Translations under genes and position numbers: made by a program | The notes under the pieces: model-generated | What the model was told of the DNA's origin: nothing | The model's input: the letters and a program-made list of their open reading frames with translations, nothing else | The model's database searches: none | Source of the DNA: Rhodovarius crocodyli | GTDB lineage: Bacteria; Pseudomonadota; Alphaproteobacteria; Acetobacterales; Acetobacteraceae | Assembly: GCF_004005855.1 (NCBI RefSeq) | Contig: NZ_SACL01000009.1 | Coordinates: 1 to 64,000, forward strand | DNA length: 64,000 bases | Reading direction: 5' to 3' | Part shown: positions 53,417 to 62,828 of the stretch, piece by piece | Position numbering within the stretch: the stretch's first letter is position 1 | How the letters are laid out: every line of letters starts with the position of its first letter

Positions 53417-55816
53417 ATGCCCGACAGCACTGAACATTTCGGCTCCACCAGCGTCGGCCGGTCCGTCCGCCGTCGAGAGGACCAGCGCCTGCTGCGCGGC
53501 CAGGGGCGCTATGTGGCCGACCTCGTCGTGCCCGATGCGCTGGAGGCCGCCTTCCTGCGCTCGCCGCATGCGCATGCACGCATCCTGGCCATCGACACCA
53601 CGGCCGCGCGCGCCATGCCGGGGGTGGTGGCCATCCTGACGGGTGCCGACCAGCGCGCCGACAAGGTCGGCAGCCTGCCCTGCGGCTGGGTGGTGCGCGA
53701 CCGCCACGGCAACGCGAATGCGGAGCCGCCGCATTATCCGCTGGCGGTCGACAAGGCGCGCCATGTGGGTGAGCCGGTGGCCGTCGTCCTCGCCGGAACG
53801 AAGGCCGAGGCCCGCGATGCCGCCGAGGCCATCCTGGTGGAGTACGAGGTGCTGGACGCCGCGAGCGACCTGGCCACGGCCCTTTCGCCCGAGGCCCCGC
53901 GCGTGTGGGACCATCTGCCGGGCAACCTGTGCTGCGACTGGGAAACCGGCGATGCGGCGGCGGTGGAGGCGGCCTTCGCCCGTGCCGCCCATCGCGTGCG
54001 GCTGGAACTGGTGAACAACCGCCTGGTGCCCGCCCCCATGGAGCCGCGCGCCGCGGTGGCCGTGCCCGATACCGCCATGGGCACCATGACGCTGTGGACC
54101 ACCAGCCAGAACCCGCACACGGTGCGCGGCACGCTGTGCGGCATCCTGGACATTCCCGAGACCGACCTGCGCGTCATCTCCCCCGATGTGGGCGGCGGCT
54201 TCGGCACCAAGATTTTCCTCTACCCGGAGGAGACGACGCTGACCTGGGCCGCGCGGCGCATCGGCCGCGCCATCCGCTGGATCAGCGACCGCACGGAGGC
54301 CTTCCTGACCGATGTGCAGGGCAGGGACCATCTGACCGAGGCGGAGCTGGCGCTGGATGAGGACGGCATCTTCATCGGGCTGCGGGTCGTGACGCTCGCC
54401 AATGTCGGCGCCTATCTGACCGGCGGTGCGACGGCCATCCCGACCTACTACTACGCGCCGCTGCTGCCGGGCGTGTACCGGACCCCCGCGATCTGGGCCA
54501 ATGTGAAGATCACCTTCACCAACACGGTCAGCGTCGATGCCTATCGCGGCGCCGGCCGGCCCGAGGCCAGCTATGTGCTGGAACGCCTGGTGGATGAGGC
54601 CGCGAAGGTCACGGGCATCGACCGCGTGATGCTGCGCCGGCGCAACTTCATCCAGGCCGACCAGTTCCCCTACGCCACGCCGCTCGGCCTCGAATATGAT
54701 TCCGGCGACCATGAGGCCACGCTGCGCCTCGCGATGCAGGCCGCCGGGATGGAGGGATTCGAGGCCCGGCGCGAGGCTGCGCGCGCGCGCGGCCGGCTGC
54801 GCGGCCTCGGCGTCTCCACCTATGTCGAGATCGCGGGCGGCACGCCCTCCAAGGTGGTGGGGCAGCTGGGCGGGCGCGGCGGTCGCTCGGAATCCGCCCA
54901 GCTGCGGGTGCACCCGAGCGGCGCCGTGACGGTGTTCAGCGGTGCCCACAGCCATGGCCAGGGCCATGAGACGACCTTCGCCCAGATCGTGGCCGACAGG
55001 CTCGGCGTGCCGTTCGAGAAAGTGCGGCTGGTGCAGGGCGATACCGACCAGGTGCCCTTCGGGCGCGGCACGGCAGCCTCGCGCTCCCTGGTGGTCGCGG
55101 GGTCTGCCATCGTGGCCGCGATGGAGAAGATCATCCTGAAGGGCAGGCGGATCGCGGCGCACCGGCTGGAGGCCGCGCTGGATGACGTCGTGTTCGAGCC
55201 CGGCCTGTTCCGCGTCGCGGGCACGGACCGCTCCATCACCTTCGCCCAGATCGCCCGCGCGGCCTACACGCCGCACGACTACCCGATCGAGGAGATCGAG
55301 CCCGGCCTGGACGAGACCGCCTTCTACGATCCCAAGAACTGGACCTTCCCCGGCGGCTGCCACATCTGCGAGCTGGAGGTGGACCCCGACACGGGCGAGG
55401 TGTTCCTGGAGAAGATCGTGGCGGTGGACGACCTCGGCGCCATCATCAACCCGATGATCGTGCATGGGCAGATCCATGGCGGGCTGGCCCAGGGCGCGGG
55501 CCAGGCGCTGTACGAGGATTGCCGCTTCGACCAGGCAGGCCAGATGCTGACCGCGAGCTTCCAGGACTACGCGCTGCCGCGTGCCTCGGACCTGCCGAGC
55601 TACACCGTGCTGACCCACGGCACCCCCTGCGAGCACAACCCGCTGAAGGCCAAGGGCTGTGCCGAGGTGGGCTCGGTCGGCCTGCCGCCCGCCATCGTGA
55701 ATGCGCTGCTGGATGCGCTGGCCGAATGCGGCGTGCGTGACATCGCCATGCCCGCTACGCCGCTGTCGATCTGGCAGGCCATCCAGGCGGCGCGGAGCAA
55801 TTCTGCCAGCGCATAG
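53417..55816 (+). CDS. xanthine dehydrogenase-family molybdopterin-binding large subunit
   Basis: A 799-residue large subunit of the xanthine oxidase/CoxL family: SVGRSVRRREDQRLLRGQGRYVADLVVPDALEAAFLRSPHAHARI, DVGGGFGTKIFLYPEETTLTWAARRIGRAIRW (molybdopterin site), AYRGAGRPEASYVLERLVDEAA, and KGCAEVGSVGLPPAIVNALLDAL with the active-site Glu750. It carries molybdopterin cytosine dinucleotide and hydroxylates an aldehyde or N-heterocycle. Its FAD and [2Fe-2S] partner subunits are not encoded next to it. Six bp after the ABC operon, so the transported compound may be its substrate. Confidence 0.92.
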   Translation: MPDSTEHFGSTSVGRSVRRREDQRLLRGQGRYVADLVVPDALEAAFLRSPHAHARILAIDTTAARAMPGVVAILTGADQRADKVGSLPCGWVVRDRHGNANAEPPHYPLAVDKARHVGEPVAVVLAGTKAEARDAAEAILVEYEVLDAASDLATALSPEAPRVWDHLPGNLCCDWETGDAAAVEAAFARAAHRVRLELVNNRLVPAPMEPRAAVAVPDTAMGTMTLWTTSQNPHTVRGTLCGILDIPETDLRVISPDVGGGFGTKIFLYPEETTLTWAARRIGRAIRWISDRTEAFLTDVQGRDHLTEAELALDEDGIFIGLRVVTLANVGAYLTGGATAIPTYYYAPLLPGVYRTPAIWANVKITFTNTVSVDAYRGAGRPEASYVLERLVDEAAKVTGIDRVMLRRRNFIQADQFPYATPLGLEYDSGDHEATLRLAMQAAGMEGFEARREAARARGRLRGLGVSTYVEIAGGTPSKVVGQLGGRGGRSESAQLRVHPSGAVTVFSGAHSHGQGHETTFAQIVADRLGVPFEKVRLVQGDTDQVPFGRGTAASRSLVVAGSAIVAAMEKIILKGRRIAAHRLEAALDDVVFEPGLFRVAGTDRSITFAQIARAAYTPHDYPIEEIEPGLDETAFYDPKNWTFPGGCHICELEVDPDTGEVFLEKIVAVDDLGAIINPMIVHGQIHGGLAQGAGQALYEDCRFDQAGQMLTASFQDYALPRASDLPSYTVLTHGTPCEHNPLKAKGCAEVGSVGLPPAIVNALLDALAECGVRDIAMPATPLSIWQAIQAARSNSASA

Positions 55817-55859
55817 GTTCCGCTGGGCCAGTCATGATTCGCATGGCAATAAGGGCCGC

Positions 55860-56480
55860 ATGCCCGGGACTGCCGACCTGACCGCCGAGATCGCCCCGCG
55901 CCGCCCGCGCGTGCCGGCGGCCGAGCGCGAGCGGATGATCCTGGACGCTGCCGTCACCTTCTTCGCCGAGCAGGGCCCCGAGGGCCAGACGCGCCTGCTG
56001 GCGCGCGCCATCGGCATTCCCCATTCGGTGCTGTACCGGCACTTCCCCAGCAAGGAGGACCTCTTCGCCGCGGTGTGCGAGGAGATGTTCCGCCGCCGCT
56101 GGCAGCCGGAATGGGAAGCGTTGCCGCGCGCGCCCGGTGTGTCGCTGGAGGAGCGGCTGCTGCGGTTCTATCGCCAGGCGGGGCAGGTGATCCTCGCGCC
56201 GGAATTCCTGCGGCTGGCGCTGTTCGTGGGTCTGGCGGACCACCCGTCGGGCGCGGTTCTGCGGGCGCTGATGCGGCAGCATGTGGTGGCCCCGCTGGCG
56301 GCGGCGCTCGGCACGGGCCCGGCCGCCGAGGAAGCCGCCTGGAACCTGCATGGGCGCGTGTTCTACGCCGGCATGCGCATGGCCGTCTGGCGCGGCGGGG
56401 CGCCGCGTGACCCGGCCCAGGCAGTCGAGGCCGCGATCCGTGGCCATGTCGCCGGCGCGCTGGCCGCGTTGCCCGCATGA
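55860..56480 (+). CDS. TetR/AcrR family regulator (first of pair)
   Basis: Encodes 206 residues. HTH: ERERMILDAAVTFFAEQGPEGQTRLLARAIGIPHSVLYRHFPSKEDLFAAVCEEMF, with an unusual GIPHSVLYRHF recognition helix. The C-terminal helical ligand domain follows. Starts 43 bp after the molybdenum enzyme gene in the same direction. Its stop overlaps the second TetR start by 4 bp. Confidence 0.9.
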   Translation: MPGTADLTAEIAPRRPRVPAAERERMILDAAVTFFAEQGPEGQTRLLARAIGIPHSVLYRHFPSKEDLFAAVCEEMFRRRWQPEWEALPRAPGVSLEERLLRFYRQAGQVILAPEFLRLALFVGLADHPSGAVLRALMRQHVVAPLAAALGTGPAAEEAAWNLHGRVFYAGMRMAVWRGGAPRDPAQAVEAAIRGHVAGALAALPA

Positions 56481-57085
56481 GCGCGCCGAGGCGCCTGCCG
56501 CCCGCCGAGCGCGAGGCGCATATCGTGGAAGGCGCCATCGCCTATTTCTCGCGCCACGGCATGGACGCGCAGATGCGCGAGCTGGCGGCGCATCTCGGCA
56601 TCTCCCACCCGCTGCTCTACCGCTATTTCCCGACCAAGGAGGCGCTGATCGAGCGCGTCTACGAGGAGTTCTACGCCACGCGCTGGCGCGGCAGCTGGGA
56701 CGCGGTGCTGCGCGACGAAAGCCTGCCCCTGGCCGAGCGCCTGGCGCGCTTCTACGACGATTATCTGGTCGCGCTGGATGACGGGCCCTGGCTGCGCATC
56801 TTCGCTTTCGCGGGGCTGCGGGGCGAGGAAGCCAGCCGCCGCTACATGGCCTCTGTCAGGCAGCGGATCGTGGCACCGATCGCGGCCGCGCTCGACCGGG
56901 AACGCGGGCGCGCGGCGCCACCGGGCTGGAGCGACGAGCTCGCCTGGTCGCTGCATGGCGAACTCTGCTTCGGCTCCATCGCGCGGCACCTGTATGGGCT
57001 GGACCGCGCCTGCCCGACGGGCTCCGGGATCCGCGAGCATATCGGGCATTGGTTGCGGGGCGCCGCCTCAGCCCCGCGCGAGTGA
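56477..57085 (+). CDS. TetR/AcrR family regulator (second of pair)
   Basis: Encodes 202 residues: AEREAHIVEGAIAYFSRHGMDAQMRELAAHLGISHPLLYRYFPTKEALIERVYEEFYATRWRGSW. Similar in size and layout to the preceding TetR (both have YRxFPxKExLxxxVxEExxxxRW) and likely an ancient tandem duplicate. Translational coupling by ATGA keeps them at equal dosage, compatible with a heterodimer. Ends 18 bp into the convergent ackA gene. Confidence 0.9.
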   Translation: MSAPRRLPPAEREAHIVEGAIAYFSRHGMDAQMRELAAHLGISHPLLYRYFPTKEALIERVYEEFYATRWRGSWDAVLRDESLPLAERLARFYDDYLVALDDGPWLRIFAFAGLRGEEASRRYMASVRQRIVAPIAAALDRERGRAAPPGWSDELAWSLHGELCFGSIARHLYGLDRACPTGSGIREHIGHWLRGAASAPRE

Positions 57086-58243
57086 GAAGGCCTCCGAGGC
57101 GATCACCTCCTCCTCATCGGTCGGGATGACCAGCGCGCCCACCGTGCTGCCGGGCGCGGCGAAGGAGGGCGCGTTGCGCGCATTGGCCTCGGCGTCGATC
57201 CTGAGGCCGAGCCAGGCCAGCCGCTCGCAGATGCCCGCGCGCACCACGGGCTGATGCTCCCCGATGCCGGCGGTGAAGACGATGGCGTCGAGCCCGCCCA
57301 GCGTGGCCGCCAGCCGCGCCACCTCTCCGGCGGTGCGGAAGGTGAACAGCTCGATGGCCTCGCGCGCCTCGGGCCGGTCGCTTTCCAGCAGGACGCGGCT
57401 GTCCGCGCTGATGCCCGAGACACCGAGAAGCCCGCTGCGGTTGTACAGGGTGCGCTCCAGCTCCTTCACGCTCATGCCGGCGGCCAGCAGGTGCAGCAGC
57501 ACGCCAGGGTCCAGCGCGCCGCAGCGCGTGGCCATCGGGATGCCGTCCAGCGTGGAGAAACCCATGCTGCTGTCCCGGCTGACGCCGCCGGCCAGCGCGC
57601 ACAGGCTGGCGCCGCTGCCCAGATGCGCGATCACGACCCGCCCGGCGGCCAGCCCCGGCGCGCGCCGTGCCAGCTCGGCGGCCACGTATTTGTAGGACAG
57701 GCCATGGAAGCCGTAGCGCTTCACGCCCTGCTCATGCAGCGCGCGCGGAATGGCGAAGCGGCGCACGACCTCCGCATTGCCGCGATGGAAGGCGGTGTCG
57801 AAGGACGCGAATTGCGGCATGCCGGGCCGCAGCGCGTGCAGCGCGCGGATCAGGCTCAGCGCCTTGGGCTGGTGCAGCGGCGCCAGGGCGGTCAGTTTAT
57901 CTATCGCCTCCAGCACCGCGTCGTCGATGCGGGCGGGGCCCGCGAAGACATCGCCGCCATGCACCACCCGGTGGCCGATGGCCACCACGCTCTCGGGGTC
58001 GAAATGGCCGCTGAGATGGGCGAAGGTCTCGGCCAGCGCCGCCTGCATGTCGGCCGCGGCCTCGGGCGCCAGCTCGATGTCGATGCTGCCCGGCCCTTCC
58101 TGCATCGTCAGCCGGGGCGGGTGGCTGCGCTGGTCGATCACGCCGCGCGCGACGCGGCGCGGCCCGCCCGGCGTCATCTCGAACAGGCCGATCTTCACGG
58201 TGGATGAGCCGGCGTTGAAGGTGACGAGCAGCTCCTCGCTCAT
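57068..58243 (-). CDS. ackA: acetate kinase
   Basis: A 391-residue acetate/propionate kinase: VTFNAGSSTVKIGLFE, IGHRVVHGGDVFAGPARID, FASFDTAFHRGNAEVVRRFAIPRALHEQGVKRYGFHGLSYKYVA, VVIAHLGSGASLCALAGGVSRDSSMGFSTLDGIPMATRCGALDPGVLLHLL. Converts acetyl phosphate and ADP to acetate and ATP. Start at 58243 overlaps the Pta fusion gene stop by 4 bp (ATGA). Part of the phaC cluster. Confidence 0.94.
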   Translation of the reverse strand: MSEELLVTFNAGSSTVKIGLFEMTPGGPRRVARGVIDQRSHPPRLTMQEGPGSIDIELAPEAAADMQAALAETFAHLSGHFDPESVVAIGHRVVHGGDVFAGPARIDDAVLEAIDKLTALAPLHQPKALSLIRALHALRPGMPQFASFDTAFHRGNAEVVRRFAIPRALHEQGVKRYGFHGLSYKYVAAELARRAPGLAAGRVVIAHLGSGASLCALAGGVSRDSSMGFSTLDGIPMATRCGALDPGVLLHLLAAGMSVKELERTLYNRSGLLGVSGISADSRVLLESDRPEAREAIELFTFRTAGEVARLAATLGGLDAIVFTAGIGEHQPVVRAGICERLAWLGLRIDAEANARNAPSFAAPGSTVGALVIPTDEEEVIASEAFSLARG

Positions 58244-59622
58244 GGTGCGGCCACCAGCCGGGCCAGCGCCGCGGAGGCGATGCGCGCCGTCAGCGGGTCC
58301 GCGCGGCTGGTCAGCACGATGGGGATGCGCGCGCCCAGCACGATGCCCGCCGCCGTCGCCCCGCCCAGATAGATCAGCTGCTTGGCCAGCATGTTCCCGG
58401 CCTCCAGATCGGGCACCAGCAGGATGTCGGCCTGGCCCGCGACGGGTGAGGCGATGCCCTTGGTGCGCGCGGCTTCCAGGCTGATCGCGTTGTCGAAGGC
58501 GAGCGGCCCGTCGACCTTGGCACCCGTGATCTGCCCGCGCTGCGCCATGGTCGAAAGGGCCGCGGCATCCAGCGTCGCCTGCATCTTGGAACTCACGGTC
58601 TCCACCGCCGCCAGCACCGCCACCAGCGGCTCCGGCCGGCCGAGCCGGCACAGCAGGTCGATCGCGTTCTGGCAGATGTCGCGCTTCTGCTCCAGGTTCG
58701 GCTGGATGTTCACGGCGGCGTCCGTAACGACCAGCGGCTTCGGATAGGTCGGCACATCCATCACATAGGCATGGCTGAGCCGGCGCGCGGTGCGCAGCCC
58801 GCCGTCCTTGGCCAGCACGGCCTCCAGCAGCTCATCGGTATGCAGGCTGCCCTTCACCAGCGTCGCCACCTCTCCGGCGGCGGCCAGCGCCACGGCGCGC
58901 TCGGCGGCGGCATGGCTGTGGGGCACGTCCTCGATGCGGATGCCCTCCAGCGAGACCCGGGCTTCCTCGGCGGCCGCGCGGATGCGGGCCACGGGCCCCA
59001 CCAGCACGGGCTCCAGCAGCCCTGCCTCGCGTACCTCCACCGCGCCCAGGATGGCGGCGGCGGAGCATGGATGCACGATGGCCGCCGGCGCCGGGGGCAG
59101 GGCGGCCGCCTGCTTCAGCAGCGCGTCGTAATGGCCGTGGCGGCGCAGCAGCACGTCGGGCAGGGGGGCACGCGGCCATTCCATCGGCCGGTCGGGGGCG
59201 ATCACGGTGGCGACACCGGACAGCACCGTCTCGCCGCGCTGGTTGGTGCAGGTGGTGTCCAGCAGCACGATCTTCTTCTCGGGCCGCTTCTCGCGCACGG
59301 TCACGGTGGCTGTCACGGTGTCGCCGGGGGCCACGGGCTTCAGGAACTTCAGCTCCTGCCCCAGATAGATGGTGCCCGGGCCGGGCATGGCCGTACCCAG
59401 CACCGCCGAGATCAGCGCGCCGGTCCACATGCCATGCGCCACCACATGGCCGAAGCGGCTCGCGGCGGCGAACCCCGCATCGACATGGGCCGGGTTCACG
59501 TCGCCGGAGACGGCGGCGAACAGCTCGATATCGTCGCGGCCCACGCTGCGCACGAGCGAGGCGGCGTCCCCCGGCTGCAGGTCGTCGAAGGGGCGGTTGC
59601 GCAGGAACTGGTCGTGCATCAT
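58240..59622 (-). CDS. bifunctional MaoC-like enoyl-CoA hydratase / phosphate acyltransferase
   Basis: A 460-residue fusion. The first ~145 residues are a MaoC hot-dog domain: RPFDDLQPGDAASLVRSVGRDDIELFAAVSGDVNPAHVDAGFAAASRFGHVVAHGMWTGALISAVLG. The rest is a phosphate acetyl/butyryltransferase: VEVREAGLLEPVLVGPVARIRAAA, TLVKGSLHTDELLEAVL, SHAYVMDVPTYPKPLVVTDAAVNIQPNLEQK, AKVDGPLAFDNAIS. GAGG precedes the ATGATG at 59622/59619, so either ATG may be used. Lies 4 bp after phaC; the MaoC half can supply (R)-3-hydroxyacyl-CoA to PhaC. Confidence 0.93.
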   Translation of the reverse strand: MMHDQFLRNRPFDDLQPGDAASLVRSVGRDDIELFAAVSGDVNPAHVDAGFAAASRFGHVVAHGMWTGALISAVLGTAMPGPGTIYLGQELKFLKPVAPGDTVTATVTVREKRPEKKIVLLDTTCTNQRGETVLSGVATVIAPDRPMEWPRAPLPDVLLRRHGHYDALLKQAAALPPAPAAIVHPCSAAAILGAVEVREAGLLEPVLVGPVARIRAAAEEARVSLEGIRIEDVPHSHAAAERAVALAAAGEVATLVKGSLHTDELLEAVLAKDGGLRTARRLSHAYVMDVPTYPKPLVVTDAAVNIQPNLEQKRDICQNAIDLLCRLGRPEPLVAVLAAVETVSSKMQATLDAAALSTMAQRGQITGAKVDGPLAFDNAISLEAARTKGIASPVAGQADILLVPDLEAGNMLAKQLIYLGGATAAGIVLGARIPIVLTSRADPLTARIASAALARLVAAP

Positions 59623-59626
59623 GGCC

Positions 59627-61402
59627 TCAGCGCTGAAAGACATAGGTGCCCGGCGCGTCCTCGGCCGGGGCGTGGATGGTGCCGGGCACGCCCATGGGCG
59701 GCGGCGCCACAAGCTCCGGCGAGGAGCGGGCGGCGAGCCATCCGGCCCATTCCTCCCACCAGGAGCCCTGCTTCGGGATGGCGGCCTGGCTCCAGGCGTC
59801 GGCGTCCAGGCATTTGCCGTGCTGGGGCTTGGTGGCCACGCGGAAACGCCGTCCGGCGCGGCCGGGCTCGCTGACGATGCCCGCGTTATGGCCGCCGCTG
59901 GTCAGCACGAAGGTCACGTCCGTGTCGGTCAGGAAGTGCAGCTTGTAGACCGAGCGCCAGGGCGCGACGTGGTCGCGCTCCGTGCCCACCGCGAACAGCG
60001 GCAGGCGGATGTTCTGCAGCGCGGCGGGCCGGCCGTTCACCAGGAAGCGCCCGGCCGCCAGCTCATTGTCCAGGTACAGGCGCTGCAGATACTCGGCATG
60101 CATCCGATAGGGCATGCGCGTGGAATCCGCGTTCCAGGCCATCAGGTCGATCATGGGCGTGCGCTCGCCCATCAGATAGTCATGCACCAGCCGCGACCAG
60201 ACCAGGTCGTTGGAGCGCAGCAGCTGGAAGGCGCCGGCCATCTGCCCGGAGGAGAGATAGCCCCGGTTCCACATCATGCTGTCCAGGAAGTGCAGCTGGC
60301 TGTGGTCGATGAACAGCGCGAGCTCGCCGGGCTCCGAGAAATCCGTCTGCGCGGCGAACAGGGTCAGCGAGGCCAGCCGGTCGTCATCGGCCTGCGCCAT
60401 GGCCGCGGCCGCGATCGAGAGCAGCGTGCCGCCCAGGCAATAGCCGGTGCCATGCACCTTGCGCCCCGGCATGATAGCGCCGATGGCCTCCAGCGCGGCC
60501 ATCACCCCCATCTCCCGGTAGTCGTCCATCGTCAGCTCGCGGTCCGCGGCCGAGGGATTGCGCCAGGAGATGCAGAAGACCGTGTGCCCGCGAGAGACGA
60601 GGTAGCGCACCAGCGAGTTACCGGGCGACAGGTCCAGGATGTAGTACTTCATGATCCAGGCGGGCACGATCAGCACCGGTTCCGCCAGCACCTGCCCGGT
60701 CGCCGGGGCGTATTGCAGCAGCTCGATCAGGTGGTTGCGGAACACGACCTTGCCGGGTGTGACGGCCACCTGCCGGCCGGGGGTGAAATCCTCCACCCCC
60801 ACGGGCGGCTGGTTGTGCGCCTGGCGCGAGACATCCTCCATCCAGTTGCGCGCGCCCTGCAGCAGGTTGGCGCCGCCCGAATGGAAGGTGCGCTCCAGGA
60901 TTTGCGGGTTGGCGAAGGGGATGTTGGAGGGCGAGAAGATGTCCAGCCACTGGCGCGCCGCGAAGGCCACGACATCCTGGTGGTGCGGGGTCATGCCCGG
61001 CACGTCATGGGTCGCGTTGTGCCACCATTGCTGGTTCAGCAGGAAGGCCTGGGTCAGGAAGGCGAAGGGCTGGCGGCGCCAGGCCTCGTCGCGGAAGCGG
61101 TTGTCGCCGGGCAGGGGCTCGATGCAGGGCGGCGCCTCGGGCGACATGGCGGAGGAAGCGAGCCAGGCGAGCAGCCGCCCCCATTTCCGCATGCCCTTGT
61201 CCGCCAGCTCCATCCGCTTGCCGGGGGCGGAGGCGAGATGGATGCTCCAGTCCATCATCGACAGCGCCAGTGAGGCCGGCGACAGCCCGCCCGTGAGGCG
61301 CGCGGTCAAGGCCTCGCGCATGCGGTCGATGGCGTGGAAGGCCTCGCTGTCATAGCCTTCCCGGAGCGGGTCAGGGCCGCCCCACGCTGCGTCGTTCGTC
61401 AA
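59627..61402 (-). CDS. phaC: class I poly(R)-hydroxyalkanoic acid synthase
   Basis: A 591-residue PHA synthase from a TTG at 61402 with GAGG 8 bases upstream. The lipase-like box is GTGYCLGGTLLS with Cys322; Asp477 (GTERDHVAPW) and His505 (TSGGHNAGIV) complete the triad. PAWIMKYYILDLSPGNSLVRYLVSRGHTVFCISWRNP is highly conserved in the family. No PhaE/PhaR partner is seen and the length fits class I. Polymerises 3-hydroxyacyl-CoA into granules. Confidence 0.95.
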   Translation of the reverse strand: MTNDAAWGGPDPLREGYDSEAFHAIDRMREALTARLTGGLSPASLALSMMDWSIHLASAPGKRMELADKGMRKWGRLLAWLASSAMSPEAPPCIEPLPGDNRFRDEAWRRQPFAFLTQAFLLNQQWWHNATHDVPGMTPHHQDVVAFAARQWLDIFSPSNIPFANPQILERTFHSGGANLLQGARNWMEDVSRQAHNQPPVGVEDFTPGRQVAVTPGKVVFRNHLIELLQYAPATGQVLAEPVLIVPAWIMKYYILDLSPGNSLVRYLVSRGHTVFCISWRNPSAADRELTMDDYREMGVMAALEAIGAIMPGRKVHGTGYCLGGTLLSIAAAAMAQADDDRLASLTLFAAQTDFSEPGELALFIDHSQLHFLDSMMWNRGYLSSGQMAGAFQLLRSNDLVWSRLVHDYLMGERTPMIDLMAWNADSTRMPYRMHAEYLQRLYLDNELAAGRFLVNGRPAALQNIRLPLFAVGTERDHVAPWRSVYKLHFLTDTDVTFVLTSGGHNAGIVSEPGRAGRRFRVATKPQHGKCLDADAWSQAAIPKQGSWWEEWAGWLAARSSPELVAPPPMGVPGTIHAPAEDAPGTYVFQR

Positions 61403-61485
61403 TGCATCGTCCTCGATAGCCGTGCCCTTTTAGGGGCAGGGCATGTCAACCGTTGTTGAGCTGCATCAAGATGCGGCGCTCACGT

Positions 61486-62265
61486 TCAGGCGACGGTGTG
61501 GAAGCCGTTGTCCGCGAAGACGACGGAGCCCGAGAGCGGTGCGGCGGCCGGGCTCGCCAGGAAGGCGGCGATGCCGCCGACATCCTCGATGCCGACCAGG
61601 CGGCCGGCCGGCGTGCGCTCGCGCACCTTGTCCAGCAGCGCGTCGAAGCGGTCGATGCCGGAGGCGGCACGCGTCCTGATGGGGCCGGCCGAGATCGCAT
61701 AGGCGCGCAGGCCGCGTGCCGCGCCGTCGGCCGCGATGGTGCGCACGCTGGCCTCCAGCGCCGCCTTCACCGGGCCCATCAGGTTGTAGTTCTCCACCAC
61801 GCGGTCCGCGCCGTAGAAGCTGACCGTCATCAGCGAGCCGCCCTGCGTCATCAGCGGCGCCGCCAGCCGCGCCATGCGGATGAAGGAGTGGCAGGACACG
61901 TCCATGGCCAGCGCGAAGCCCTCGGCGGAGCAGTCGAGCAGGCTGGCGTGCAGGTCCTCACGCGGGGCGAAGGCGATGGAATGCAGCAGGAAGTCGAGCC
62001 GGCCCCAGTCCTGCGCCAGCGTGTCGAACACGGCCTCAAGCTGGCCCGGGATGCGCACGTCGCAGGGCAGCAGATGGGCCGCGCCCAGTGTGTCAGCCAC
62101 CGGCTGGACGAAGGGCTTCGCCTTCTCGTTCAGATAGGTCAGCGCCAGCTCCGCGCCCGCCCGGCGGAAGGCGGCGGCGCAGCCGGCGGCGATGCTGGCG
62201 TCATTGGCGATGCCGACCACCAGGCCGCGCTTGCCGGCCAGGTCGACGATCGGGGACATGCTCAT
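61486..62265 (-). CDS. fabI: enoyl-ACP reductase, FabI type
   Basis: A 259-residue SDR-fold FabI homologue: LAGKRGLVVGIANDASIAAGCAAAFRRAGAELALTY, LDFLLHSIAFAPREDLHASLLDCS, SFYGADRVVENYNLMGPVKAALEASVR (Tyr-x6-Lys catalytic pair), AISAGPIRTRAASGI. ATG at 62265 with GGAG upstream. Such clusters with phaC, pta and ackA are known in alphaproteobacteria; here the enzyme may draw fatty-acid intermediates into or away from PHA. Divergent from the phasin gene. Confidence 0.92.
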   Translation of the reverse strand: MSMSPIVDLAGKRGLVVGIANDASIAAGCAAAFRRAGAELALTYLNEKAKPFVQPVADTLGAAHLLPCDVRIPGQLEAVFDTLAQDWGRLDFLLHSIAFAPREDLHASLLDCSAEGFALAMDVSCHSFIRMARLAAPLMTQGGSLMTVSFYGADRVVENYNLMGPVKAALEASVRTIAADGAARGLRAYAISAGPIRTRAASGIDRFDALLDKVRERTPAGRLVGIEDVGGIAAFLASPAAAPLSGSVVFADNGFHTVA

Positions 62266-62411
62266 TCGGGATCTCCGCTGCGGGCGGCCCCAGGGCAATG
62301 GGGGCTGGCCCAAACGTGACGTCTTCCCCGGGCGGGGATGCGGTTCGCTGGGGATGGGGGCGGGGTGCCCCGCTGATCATATGCCGAATCTAGTAGTTCG
62401 ATAGCGGAATG

Positions 62412-62450
62412 GTCAACGTCTGTTGACTCATGTCAATGCAATCGTCATTG
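62412..62450. promoter_or_regulatory. inverted repeats between fabI and phasin genes
   Basis: GTCAAC-GTCT-GTTGAC (62412-62427) and CAATG-CAATCGT-CATTG (62434-62450) lie side by side about 55-90 bp before the phasin ATG, in the divergent promoter gap. They look like binding sites for a PhaR-like or other regulator of PHA genes. Confidence 0.4.
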
Positions 62451-62503
62451 AATCGACGGAGTAACGACACGCCAACCACAACCCGTTCCCACAGGAGCCT
62501 GCG

Positions 62504-62815
62504 ATGACGGAGAAGAAGACCGTGGCCGCACCGCCGGGCGTCGGCGTCGCGACCGATATGCTGAAGTCGATGTCCGAGGCGCCCGCCGCCCTCTACACGC
62601 AGTTCTACCAGCAGAGCCTGGGCACCTGGGCGCGCGCGCTGCAGAGCCAGGCCGATTTCGCGGCGAAGCTCGCCGCGTGCTCCGGCCCGGCCGAGGTGCT
62701 GTGCTGCCAGTTCGACTACCTGCGCAGCGCCTCCAGCGCCTGCACCGAGGAAGCGGGGCGCGCCTTCCGCACCTTCCAGTCGGCGGTCTCGCCCGATACC
62801 GGCGCCGCGCGCTGA
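62504..62815 (+). CDS. phasin family protein
   Basis: Encodes 103 residues: a ~15-residue flexible start, then amphipathic helices LKSMSEAPAALYTQFYQQSLGTWARALQSQADFAAKLAACSGPAEVLCCQFDYLRSASSACTEEAGRAFRTFQSAV. Phasins coat PHA granules and control their size. AGGAG lies 8 bases before the ATG. Divergent from fabI in the phaC cluster, which supports the assignment. Confidence 0.88.
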   Translation: MTEKKTVAAPPGVGVATDMLKSMSEAPAALYTQFYQQSLGTWARALQSQADFAAKLAACSGPAEVLCCQFDYLRSASSACTEEAGRAFRTFQSAVSPDTGAAR

Positions 62816-62828
62816 AGGGACTTCCAGG

